In this document: piece by piece, positions 1 to 7,343 of the stretch
How the letters are laid out: every line of letters begins with the position of its first letter
Numbering within the stretch: the stretch's first letter is position 1
Assembly (NCBI GenBank): GCA_027023805.1
Contig: JALVUF010000064.1
Span: 1 to 64,000, forward strand
Reading direction: 5' to 3'
Source of the DNA: Helicobacteraceae bacterium
Lineage (GTDB): Bacteria > Campylobacterota > Campylobacteria > Campylobacterales > Sulfurimonadaceae
Length of the DNA stretch: 64,000 nucleotides
Translations under genes and position numbers: made by a program
Notes under the pieces: model-generated
Database searches by the model: none
Told to the model about the DNA's origin: nothing
What the model saw: the letters and a program-made list of their open reading frames with translations, nothing else

Positions 1-1
1 T

Positions 2-970
2 AATGCAGCGGCTGCCGTGTATGCTTCGTGGGATATATTACCACTTTCAGGGGATATCAGTCAAGGACATCAAAACTATGAGCTCTCTTCTACTAGTGGT
101 AAATATACAAGCCTCGCAGAAGCGTATGTTAACTATAATCATGACAATTTCAACCTAAGAGCAGGAAGACAGGTTTTACAAAACCCGCTTGTAGATAACG
201 ACCCTATACGAATCATTCAAGATACTTATGAAGCATATATCGCTACATATCTATATCGTGATTTGACTTTTACTGCGGGTAATGTACAAAAATGGCAAGG
301 ATATGACGCAGGGTTGATAAATCATTTTACTACCGTCGGCAAAAACGGTTTATGGCTTGGCGGTGTGGAGTTTTCAAATAAAAACATAGATAGCAGTCTG
401 TGGTTTTACAATATACTTGATATGACCAATGCGACATATGCGGACATCTCGTATCATGACAATCTAACACCAAATCTGTTTTTACATGTAAGCGCGCAAT
501 ATATAAACGAGCAAGAGATTAACAATAGCGGTATAAGTTCAAATGTATATGGAAGCATGATAGAGCTCATATCTCATGGATTTAATTTTTTTGCTGCTTA
601 TAACGGTGCCATAGTTCCAAAGCACAAACAAAGTTTTAGCGCTTTTGGAGGCGGTCCTCTTTATACGAGCATGGATACGATGATAATTGACAACATAGCA
701 ATAGGCAGAGATGCGCAGGCATTTGTTATCAGTCCGTCATACACATATAAAAATCTTAGTTTTATCTATGCATACGGGAACTTCACGGGCAATGCAAATT
801 CACAGAGAATAAAAGCACATATAATAGAGCAAGATGCCAGAGTGCAGTATAAGCCAAATGATAAACTCACTCTAGCACTTATGACTGCAGTTTATAACAA
901 TGTTCAAGATCCACGTGAAGCCGGTGGTCATTGGACAAGAGTAGAGGGATACATGGCATATAATTTTTAG
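2..970 (+). CDS. Outer-membrane porin, C-terminal part (5' end outside window)
   Basis: The reading frame is open from base 2 with no stop, so the start lies upstream of the window; a GTG at 17 is probably internal. The visible ~320 residues alternate short hydrophobic/aromatic strands with polar turns (for example LFLHVSAQYIN, FVISPSYTY, LTLALMTAVYNN), as in a beta barrel, and the protein ends in MAYNF, the terminal aromatic residue expected of an outer-membrane protein recognised by the BAM machinery. Length and style fit the Opr/OprD-like porins common in Campylobacterota, which form diffusion channels for small solutes. The next gene is the Fur-controlled feo locus, but whether this porin is iron-related cannot be seen. 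The porin class is reasonably sure; the substrate is unknown. Confidence 0.75.
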   Translation, partial: NAAAAVYASWDILPLSGDISQGHQNYELSSTSGKYTSLAEAYVNYNHDNFNLRAGRQVLQNPLVDNDPIRIIQDTYEAYIATYLYRDLTFTAGNVQKWQGYDAGLINHFTTVGKNGLWLGGVEFSNKNIDSSLWFYNILDMTNATYADISYHDNLTPNLFLHVSAQYINEQEINNSGISSNVYGSMIELISHGFNFFAAYNGAIVPKHKQSFSAFGGGPLYTSMDTMIIDNIAIGRDAQAFVISPSYTYKNLSFIYAYGNFTGNANSQRIKAHIIEQDARVQYKPNDKLTLALMTAVYNNVQDPREAGGHWTRVEGYMAYNF

Positions 971-973
971 ACA

Positions 974-994
974 ACGATAATGACTATCATTTTA
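974..994 (+). promoter_or_regulatory. Fur box upstream of feoA
   Basis: GATAATGACTATCATT lies at 976-991 and contains the dyad AATGA-CTA-TCATT. It matches the known Fur consensus (GATAATGATAATCATTATC) closely over its left two thirds. A weak -10 (TAAAAT, 1019-1024) follows and feoA starts at 1061, so a bound repressor would sit about where the -35 region is. The site and its position are seen directly; iron-dependent repression is inferred from the family. Confidence 0.8.
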
Positions 995-1060
995 AGTATT
1001 AATTAATTAGATTATGGATAAAATATCAAATAATAAATAAAAAAATGCAAAGGATTGGAG

Positions 1061-1288
1061 ATGCAAACTAAAACAATTTCTGATTTACAAATATCTCAAG
1101 AAGCAACAGTACAAAAAGTTATAGCAAAAGAGCCGGTAAAAAGCAGGCTCTTTGCCATGGGAATAGTAAAAGGTGCAAAAATTAAAGTGCTGGAGCATAC
1201 TTTAGCAAAACAAACATGGGATATCTTAAGCAACAATACAAAAATAGCCCTAAGGCAAGAGGAAGCAAGGCAGGTGGTAGTGCAATGA
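1061..1288 (+). CDS. feoA: FeoA, ferrous iron transport accessory protein
   Basis: A 75-residue SH3-like FeoA protein (ISDLQISQEATVQKV, then SRLFAMGIVKGAKIKV and the basic C-terminal strand). FeoA proteins bind the cytoplasmic G domain of FeoB and support Fe(II) import. I chose ATG 1061 over the TTG at 1055 because AGGA at 1051-1054 gives a correct ribosome-binding spacing to 1061. The stop codon overlaps the feoB start (ATGA at 1285-1288), so the two are translationally coupled. A Fur box precedes the gene. Confidence 0.9.
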   Translation: MQTKTISDLQISQEATVQKVIAKEPVKSRLFAMGIVKGAKIKVLEHTLAKQTWDILSNNTKIALRQEEARQVVVQ

Positions 1289-3387
1289 ACAAACAGATAA
1301 AAGTAGCTATAGTAGGACAGCCAAACGTAGGTAAATCTTCGCTAATTAACGCCATGAGCAACGCAAAGCTGCATGTAGGAAATTTTACGGGTGTTACGGT
1401 TGAAAAAAAAGAGGTTTTTGTCAAGTCCGATCTTTTTGACATTAAAATGACTGATTTACCCGGGATTTATGCCCTAAATGCTTATACGCCTGAAGAGACG
1501 GTAGCAAAAAACTTTTTACTAAATGAACAGTATGACATTATCTTAAATGTAGTGGATGCAAATGTACTCTCAAGAAATTTGATGCTTACGCTGCAACTTT
1601 TAGATATGCATAAAAAAATGATACTTGTCGTAAATATGATAGATGAGATTGAAGCAAAAAAAGGCAGTATCGATGCTAAAAAACTAAGTATCCTTCTTGG
1701 CATTCCTGTTATCTTAACATCGGCAAAAACATCTCAGGGGATAGACGAGATAAACAAAACGATTATTCAGACCTACAGGGCAAAACAAAATGACAACAAA
1801 ATATACTATACGCAAAAAGTAGAAGAACGCATTAAAGAATTGACTAAAGTACTGCAAAAATCTCCACATTTTAAAGACAAGGACTATGCAAGATTTATAG
1901 CCATCAGGCTTATAGATAAAGATGAAAATGTATATAAGATTATACATGACCTCCCTATCTTTATCGAAGCTCATAACGTTTTAGAAAAGATATACAGCTC
2001 TCTAACAGCAGAGCTTGATGAAGACAGCACAGTAGATATCCTATCAAACGAACGAGTAGCGATTGCACACAATCTACATATTGAAACAGTCAATATAAAA
2101 GAAGAAAGCAAAAACTTGAACGAAAAGATAGATAACCTCTTAATTCATCCTATCCTTGGACTTCCTATCTTTTTATTTTTCATGTGGGCGCTGTTTCAGC
2201 TTACATTCGTGCTTGGCAACTACCCTATGAACATCATCGGAGATATTTTTACATATACCGCAACAACATTAGCAGACATTTTACCAAATGGAACCGTTAA
2301 CTCTGCATTAACACAGGGTATTATACCTGCCATAAGTGCAGTAGTTATGTTTTTACCAAATATACTGATACTGTTTTTTGGGCTCAACCTGCTAGAACAA
2401 ACAGGCTACATGAGCAGAGCGGCGTATCTGATGGATGGATTTTTAAAACGCTTTGGACTGCAAGGCAAGGCCTTTGTACCGCTTGTTAGCGGTTTTGGAT
2501 GCACAGTGCCTGCGTATATGGCTGCTAGAACACTAAAAAATCCAAAAGATAGAATTATCACGATGCTAGTTCTTGGATTTATGAGCTGCGGAGCAAGGCT
2601 TCCCGTCTATATCTTATTAATAGGAGCGTTTTTTCCAACTCATGATGCAGGCAACGTACTCTTTGCAATCTATATAAGCGGTGCGATTTTGGGTCTGATA
2701 TTTGCAAAAATATTAAGAGTAGTACTATTTAAAGGCGAACCTGAACCATTTGTTATGGAGATGCCGCCATATAGGCTCCCCTCATACAAAGCATTATATA
2801 TGGACCTATGGTACAAAACTAAAATGTTTTTAAAAAAAGCCGGTACTTTTATCGCACTAGCTGCACTCGGTATTTGGTTTTTAAGCACATATCCGCACAA
2901 TAGCGCACTGGAAAAATCATATGAGATAAAAATACAACATACTAAAAATATCCAAATAAAAAAGCAACTGCAAAATGAACTAAGCGCAAAATCTCTTGAA
3001 GAGAGCTACATGGGACATATAGGTAAATTTATAGAGCCTGTTTTTAAACCGCTTGGTTTTGACTGGCGAATGAGCGTCTCAGTCATTGCCGGACTTGCAG
3101 CCAAGGAGGTCGTAGTCTCCACTATGGCAACACTATATTCAGTCGGAAATGCAAGCAATACAAGCAAGGGGCTGATACAAAAAGTAAGAGAAAATGTCAG
3201 CTTCAACTCAGCAATAGCTTTGCTTATCATCATCATGATATATTCTCCGTGTGTTGCTGCTATGAGTACATTTTATGCAGAAATTCCGCAGTGGGCATGG
3301 AGAGCATTTTACACAATATATCCAAACGTAGTAGCATGGCTGTTTGCTTATGGGGTATATAGACTGCTAAGCGCAGTGGGACATTAA
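1285..3387 (+). CDS. feoB: FeoB, ferrous iron transporter
   Basis: A 700-residue inner-membrane Fe(II) permease with an N-terminal GTPase domain. G1 is GQPNVGKSS (11-19), G3 DLPG (57-60), G4 NMID (117-120) and G5 near SAKTSQG. A long helical linker leads to the membrane part from about residue 285, with two inverted gate repeats carrying the family's cysteine motifs GFGCTVPAYMAART and GFMSCGARLP. The open frame extends 23 codons upstream, but the ATG at 1285 overlapping the feoA stop, followed directly by the usual N-terminus MNKQIKVAIVG, is the real start. It forms an operon with feoA under the same Fur box. Confidence 0.96.
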   Translation: MNKQIKVAIVGQPNVGKSSLINAMSNAKLHVGNFTGVTVEKKEVFVKSDLFDIKMTDLPGIYALNAYTPEETVAKNFLLNEQYDIILNVVDANVLSRNLMLTLQLLDMHKKMILVVNMIDEIEAKKGSIDAKKLSILLGIPVILTSAKTSQGIDEINKTIIQTYRAKQNDNKIYYTQKVEERIKELTKVLQKSPHFKDKDYARFIAIRLIDKDENVYKIIHDLPIFIEAHNVLEKIYSSLTAELDEDSTVDILSNERVAIAHNLHIETVNIKEESKNLNEKIDNLLIHPILGLPIFLFFMWALFQLTFVLGNYPMNIIGDIFTYTATTLADILPNGTVNSALTQGIIPAISAVVMFLPNILILFFGLNLLEQTGYMSRAAYLMDGFLKRFGLQGKAFVPLVSGFGCTVPAYMAARTLKNPKDRIITMLVLGFMSCGARLPVYILLIGAFFPTHDAGNVLFAIYISGAILGLIFAKILRVVLFKGEPEPFVMEMPPYRLPSYKALYMDLWYKTKMFLKKAGTFIALAALGIWFLSTYPHNSALEKSYEIKIQHTKNIQIKKQLQNELSAKSLEESYMGHIGKFIEPVFKPLGFDWRMSVSVIAGLAAKEVVVSTMATLYSVGNASNTSKGLIQKVRENVSFNSAIALLIIIMIYSPCVAAMSTFYAEIPQWAWRAFYTIYPNVVAWLFAYGVYRLLSAVGH

Positions 3388-3399
3388 GGAAAAATATAT

Positions 3400-3405
3400 T
3401 ATAAT
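3400..3405 (+). promoter_or_regulatory. -10 box giving a probable leaderless start for the second feoA
   Basis: TATAAT lies 6 nt before the ATG at 3412. Initiation normally falls about 6-7 nt after the -10, so the transcript would start on or next to the ATG. The only purine-rich run (AAGGA at 3386-3390) is about 21 nt away, too far to act as a ribosome-binding site. Read-through from feoB is also possible. Confidence 0.5.
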
Positions 3406-3411
3406 AATTTT

Positions 3412-3720
3412 ATGAAATTAAGCCAATTAACAATAGGTGCAAACGCCATTATTCAATCAGTAGATCTACAAGAGCCTCTTAAGTACCGGTTTATGGAAAT
3501 CGGGCTGAGAGTCGGTACGGTAGTGCAAATTTGTTCCAAAACTTTAACGAGCGACAATTTGTATTTAAAACTTGATAACAGTTCATGTATATCTATAAAT
3601 AAAGACGAGGCAGCTCATATCAAAATCTTACCCATTGATCAACGAGACCAATGGGCTCATTATGGTAAGATATCAGATTCACATGATTGTGTATATCCAA
3701 ATTGCATCATCGAAAAATAA
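3412..3720 (+). CDS. Second FeoA-domain protein
   Basis: A 102-residue protein with the FeoA SH3-like fold: KLSQLTIGANAIIQSV, then KYRFMEIGLRVGTVVQI, the family's MGhxxG region written here as MEIGLRVG. About 20 extra C-terminal residues contain two cysteines and two histidines (HDCVYPNC), which are not part of the basic FeoA fold. It lies 24 bp after feoB. Two FeoA-type proteins around one FeoB are common in this phylum. The role is taken to be FeoB support; metal sensing by the tail is only a guess. Confidence 0.8.
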   Translation: MKLSQLTIGANAIIQSVDLQEPLKYRFMEIGLRVGTVVQICSKTLTSDNLYLKLDNSSCISINKDEAAHIKILPIDQRDQWAHYGKISDSHDCVYPNCIIEK

Positions 3721-3735
3721 AACCAGAGGTAACAT

Positions 3736-4290
3736 ATGAGTTTTTTATATAAAGAATCTTCACATTTTAATCTTGCCAATTTATTTACGATAGTAAATAT
3801 AACGGCTGGATTAACGGCGACATATTTTATATCAAAACACAGCTTTGCAACTGCTATTATTTTAGCATGGATTGGCGGAGCATTTGATATCTTTGACGGT
3901 AAAATCGCCAGAAAATACAATCTTTCAAATGAGTTTGGTATCCAACTTGACAGCTTTGCCGATTTTTTATCTTTTGTACTTGTGCCTGTCTTTTTAATAT
4001 TTGAGGCAGTTTCTTTAAAGCTTAACGGTTTTATGTTTATTCTTGCATCTGCTGTTAGCGTCTATTATGTCATCTCTGGATTAAGACGTTTGATACAATT
4101 TAACATAAATGCCAATGCCGGACAAATTGAAAACTTTTTTACGGGTGTGCCGACACCTCTTGGTGCAATTTTACTTTGGATTATGTATTTATCTGATAGT
4201 TATGGCATCATACCTTCATATTTAGCCATAGTTTTAATGGCGGTGATCGCATGGAGCTTAAATTCTAAAGTAAAGATACCTCATCCCTGA
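3736..4290 (+). CDS. pssA: CDP-alcohol phosphatidyltransferase, probable phosphatidylserine synthase
   Basis: An integral membrane enzyme of 184 residues with the complete CDP-alcohol phosphotransferase signature, DIFDGKIAR followed by NEFGIQLDSFAD (the D-x2-D-G-x2-A-R-x8-G-x3-D-x3-D pattern). The segment FFTGVPTPLGA resembles the phosphatidylserine synthase subgroup, which condenses CDP-diacylglycerol with L-serine. It has about six hydrophobic helices and is somewhat shorter than typical type II PssA. It lies 15 bp after the second feoA with an AGAGGT ribosome-binding site, so it may share that transcript. The family is certain from the motif; serine rather than glycerol-3-phosphate as acceptor is likely. 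Confidence 0.75.
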   Translation: MSFLYKESSHFNLANLFTIVNITAGLTATYFISKHSFATAIILAWIGGAFDIFDGKIARKYNLSNEFGIQLDSFADFLSFVLVPVFLIFEAVSLKLNGFMFILASAVSVYYVISGLRRLIQFNINANAGQIENFFTGVPTPLGAILLWIMYLSDSYGIIPSYLAIVLMAVIAWSLNSKVKIPHP

Positions 4291-4321
4291 TAGTTTCAGC
4301 AAACTTAACTTTTTATTTCGC

Positions 4322-4538
4322 TATAATTCCATTCCGCAAATATTGTGGAAAAATTAACCAAGGGCACCTCTAAGTCTTACAACTAGTTTTACATGTAGGA
4401 TTAATCTTATACTTATTTGCAACCAAAGCATCAAACTGCTTGATTATCAATAAATTGTAAAGTTTTGTAAAAGCATAAACGCTTATATTGTTTTAAGCAG
4501 ATGTAAGATTGAGTCGTGTCCTTATCATAGGAAGATAA
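4322..4538 (+). promoter_or_regulatory. Promoter and ~205-nt structured leader of the DEAD-box helicase
   Basis: A TATAAT at 4322-4327 predicts a start near 4334, leaving about 205 nt before the ATG at 4539. Directly at the predicted 5' end TTCCGCAA (4332-4339) and TTGTGGAA (4343-4350) form an 8-bp hairpin. TCTTACA (4375-4381) is fully complementary to TGTAAGA (4502-4508) and would close a large domain that contains smaller hairpins. TCCT (4519-4522) pairs with AGGA (4529-4532), so the ribosome-binding site may be masked. No ORF of note is present. Regulatory function is inferred from these pairings. Confidence 0.55.
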
Positions 4539-5993
4539 ATGCAAGAAATAAAACAGATGACATTTGAAGATTTCGGCTTCAAAAAAGAGCTTCTAAGATC
4601 TATAAACAATGCAGGCTTTAAAGTACCAAGCCCAATACAAGCAGAAGCTATGCCTCTTATCATGAAGGGCAAAGATATAGTAGGTCAGGCTCACACAGGA
4701 ACAGGTAAAACCGCAGCTTTTGGATTACCGGCGATTAACGCTATGGATATGAAGTCCGGTGTAGAGGTTTTAGTGATTACGCCTACAAGAGAGCTTGCTA
4801 CGCAAGTAAGTGATGAGCTTTTTAAATACGGGCGAAACTTAGGAGTCAATACCGTGACTATTTACGGTGGAAGTTCTTATAGCCGCCAATTAGATTTAAT
4901 AAAACGAGGTGCTAAGATAGTCGTAGCAACACCGGGTCGTTTACTAGATATGCTAAAACGCGATATGCTTAAAAACTTTAATCCCAAAACAGTTGTTCTT
5001 GATGAAGCTGATGAGATGCTGGATATGGGATTTTTAGATGATATCAATGATATCTTCAAATATCTCCCTACTAGCCGTCAAACACTTCTTTTTTCAGCCA
5101 CTATGCCTGCTCCGATTAAAACGCTGGCAAATAAAATCTTAAAAGATCCTTCTTTTGTGTCAATCACTCAAGGCGAGACAACAAATAAAGATATAACACA
5201 AGAATATTATGTCATAGAAGAGAGTGAGCGCGATGCCGCACTTATTCGCTTGATGGAATCTGAAAAAATGGATAAAGCTATCGTTTTTTGTCGAACAAAA
5301 CGTGAGGTTGATCGTCTGGCAAACGTGCTCTCTGCTTCTGGATTTATAGCAAACGGACTTCATGGAGATATGGAACAACGCCAGCGTGAAACAGTTATAA
5401 AAGCCGTAAAAGCCGGAAAAGTTCAGGTATTAGTCGCAACCGATGTTGCAGCACGCGGAATACATGTAAATGATATTACTCATGTTTTTAATTACCATAT
5501 TCCTTTTGACCCAGAGAGTTATGTACATAGAATCGGCCGAACTGGACGGGCAGGTAATGAAGGAAAAGCTATCACACTGCTTACTCCGTTAGAGTTTAAA
5601 GAACTCCAGCGCATCAAAGCAAAAGTCGGCACCACTATGAAACATGCATATATCCCAAGTAAAAATGATATGAAAATATCTTCAATAGATACTTTAGTAA
5701 GCAGTATAGAAGATCAAAAGATTTTTGACGAAGCTCACACTATTTTAGACAAGCTCAAAGACAATATAGACGAAGAAACTATTTTATTTAAAATGGCTTC
5801 GATGCTACTTCAATCACAATCCATACAAGGACCAAACAATATCGGAATCCCTGCTGATAGACTAGACGGTATTTTAGCAAGAATGAACAGCAGAAACGAT
5901 AGAGGGTCAAGCAAAAACAATAACAGAAGAGGCGGGTACAGAGGTCGTCGCTCAAATACTCCTCAACGTTCACGCAACTCAAGACGAAGATAA
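4539..5993 (+). CDS. deaD: DEAD-box ATP-dependent RNA helicase
   Basis: A 484-residue RNA helicase with all core motifs in order: Q motif (FKVPSPIQAEAMP), Walker A AHTGTGKT, PTRELA, VLDEADEML, SAT in FSATMP, and HRIGRTGRAG in the second RecA domain. The C-terminus (last ~35 residues) is an Arg/Gly/Asn-rich basic tail (NNNRRGGYRGRR), typical of RNA-binding tails of DeaD/CsdA-like or RhlE-like helicases that act in ribosome assembly and mRNA turnover, often in the cold. It stands alone on its own promoter behind an unusually long leader. The exact subfamily (DeaD, RhlE, CshA) cannot be fixed from motifs. Confidence 0.92.
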   Translation: MQEIKQMTFEDFGFKKELLRSINNAGFKVPSPIQAEAMPLIMKGKDIVGQAHTGTGKTAAFGLPAINAMDMKSGVEVLVITPTRELATQVSDELFKYGRNLGVNTVTIYGGSSYSRQLDLIKRGAKIVVATPGRLLDMLKRDMLKNFNPKTVVLDEADEMLDMGFLDDINDIFKYLPTSRQTLLFSATMPAPIKTLANKILKDPSFVSITQGETTNKDITQEYYVIEESERDAALIRLMESEKMDKAIVFCRTKREVDRLANVLSASGFIANGLHGDMEQRQRETVIKAVKAGKVQVLVATDVAARGIHVNDITHVFNYHIPFDPESYVHRIGRTGRAGNEGKAITLLTPLEFKELQRIKAKVGTTMKHAYIPSKNDMKISSIDTLVSSIEDQKIFDEAHTILDKLKDNIDEETILFKMASMLLQSQSIQGPNNIGIPADRLDGILARMNSRNDRGSSKNNNRRGGYRGRRSNTPQRSRNSRRR

Positions 5994-6021
5994 CAACAGC
6001 TATTATTTTAGCTCGCGTTAA

Positions 6022-6177
6022 CTAGTAATACCAATCCCGGCTAAAAGGATGAATGCAAAATAAAAGATAAGTCATCATCCCGCTGCGTTCGATAATTTTC
6101 ATATTTTGCATATAAAAATAAACACGAACAAACAAAAGCCCTAAAGCTACAACGGCAAACGTGATTATTGCACTCAC
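6022..6177 (-). CDS. Small single-span membrane protein, 51 residues (hypothetical)
   Basis: A short ORF opens with GTG at 6177-6175, 12 nt after the yciH stop, in the same reading frame. The product has a hydrophobic first third (IITFAVVALGLLFVRVYFY), then a polar stretch MQNMKIIERSGMM and a C-terminus rich in aromatics (HPFSRDWYY). One membrane helix with a short tail is a plausible small-protein layout, and it fills most of the gap between deaD and yciH. The ribosome-binding site is weak. I recognise no family. It could instead be a chance open frame, but the clear helix and the position at an operon end argue for a real gene. Confidence 0.5.
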   Translation of the reverse strand: MSAIITFAVVALGLLFVRVYFYMQNMKIIERSGMMTYLLFCIHPFSRDWYY

Positions 6178-6189
6178 AAATTTTCTTTT

Positions 6190-6516
6190 TTAATTAAATC
6201 CAAGCTCTTTAAATTTTGCTCTTAGCAGATCTTGCATATCACCTTGGAGCTGCATATATCCATCTTTGCATGTACCCCCGCATCCTAGCTGACTTTTAAT
6301 ATCTTTTAGTATCTGCCCAATCTCTTTGTCGCTGATAAAAAATTCTCCGACAAGCGTTACTGTTTTACCGCGTCTTTTTTCTTTGATAAATTTCAATGTA
6401 TGCTCATGTGGTTTTAATCTAGGCTTGTTTTGTTTTGTTTTAATCTGCTCAATCTTACTCCAGCCATCTTGAATGTCTGCGCCTATAAAAATATCAAGCT
6501 TTTTGCCTCTACTCAC
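6190..6516 (-). CDS. yciH: SUI1/eIF1-like translation factor (YciH family)
   Basis: A 108-residue SUI1-domain protein. The conserved core is KEKRRGKTVTLVGEF followed by the CGCGG-like turn LGCGGTCKDGYMQLQGD, as in bacterial YciH and eukaryotic eIF1, which influence start-codon selection. It begins with a GTG that overlaps the stop of the upstream gene (GTGA), so it relies on translational coupling; no better in-frame start exists. It is the third gene of a minus-strand operon with the ABC-F protein and a DUF5718-like protein, giving that operon a translation theme. Confidence 0.88.
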   Translation of the reverse strand: MSRGKKLDIFIGADIQDGWSKIEQIKTKQNKPRLKPHEHTLKFIKEKRRGKTVTLVGEFFISDKEIGQILKDIKSQLGCGGTCKDGYMQLQGDMQDLLRAKFKELGFN

Positions 6517-7343
6517 AAAACTACTTTTTGAACCAACATGCTGATACCTTTACCTTCATACTCTTTTTTTGAAACCTTGGATAAAATATTATTTTGACAA
6601 TATTGCCGCCCATCGTAAACGGCTACTATGATCTCATCACCCTCTTGTAAAAACATACTCTCTCCATAAGAGGTATATCTGGTTGAACCTATGGTAATTA
6701 AAGCATCTGAAATATCAGGTGACGCACTTAAAAGTGTTTTTAAATCTTCTAATGGTCCAAAATCAGTCTGCGTATTTATCTGATTTTTCATCCACTCTAA
6801 AAGCTTTTCGTTAAAATAACTATAATTTGAAACAGCAACATCTTCGCCATATCTGTACAAATTTTCATCGCGTCTTAAAAAACTGGCTATATGAAAATAT
6901 TCAATTTCACCCTCTTTTGTAAATGAATCTATTTCTATTGCGGTATCGCTCACACCTTTAGAGCATTCTCCCCAATTTTTCTTCATACTAATTTTTGCTC
7001 TTTTTTCTCTGATAGATATATCATTAAATGCCGTAAAATGCGTGGGAGTAATATCTAACAAGTTATTATTATCATCAAATGCAAGCTTACACACAAGAGC
7101 CATTTCAGGCTCGGCCTGCACTTTTACATCAGCGTTTGGTAATTTGATAATATCAGTAGATAATGGATATACACCCAAAAAAGTCTTATCCTCTGGTATA
7201 TAAAAGGGAAATATGCCTTTAGGGGCAGATTCTTCCTTAGTTACAATCTCCTTAAAATCTTCCAGTTCACCCGCTTGTTTTAAATGAAGGGCAAAATTGC
7301 CCGCAACACCAAGTCCCAAATAGTTTTTATAAATCTCACTCAT
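6513..7343 (-). CDS. DUF5718-like conserved protein
   Basis: A 276-residue soluble protein beginning YKNYLGLGVAGNFALHL, with PFYIPEDKTFLGVYPLSTD and PEMALVCKLAFDD and ending in AVYDGRQY...KVSKKEYEGKGI. The parts resemble the beta-rich fold of fumarylacetoacetate-hydrolase-like proteins (Y-x-Pl, PE-A-V), and I believe it matches the Campylobacterota family catalogued as DUF5718, although I could not search. No catalytic role is known to me. Its ATG overlaps the stop of the ABC-F gene and its stop overlaps the yciH start, so the three genes form one tightly coupled unit. Confidence 0.65.
   Translation of the reverse strand: MSEIYKNYLGLGVAGNFALHLKQAGELEDFKEIVTKEESAPKGIFPFYIPEDKTFLGVYPLSTDIIKLPNADVKVQAEPEMALVCKLAFDDNNNLLDITPTHFTAFNDISIREKRAKISMKKNWGECSKGVSDTAIEIDSFTKEGEIEYFHIASFLRRDENLYRYGEDVAVSNYSYFNEKLLEWMKNQINTQTDFGPLEDLKTLLSASPDISDALITIGSTRYTSYGESMFLQEGDEIIVAVYDGRQYCQNNILSKVSKKEYEGKGISMLVQKVVL

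Noticed and set aside
1216-1284. Upstream extension of the FeoB frame by 23 codons
   Set aside because: It lies inside feoA in another frame; the ATG overlapping the feoA stop and the normal FeoB N-terminus mark the start.
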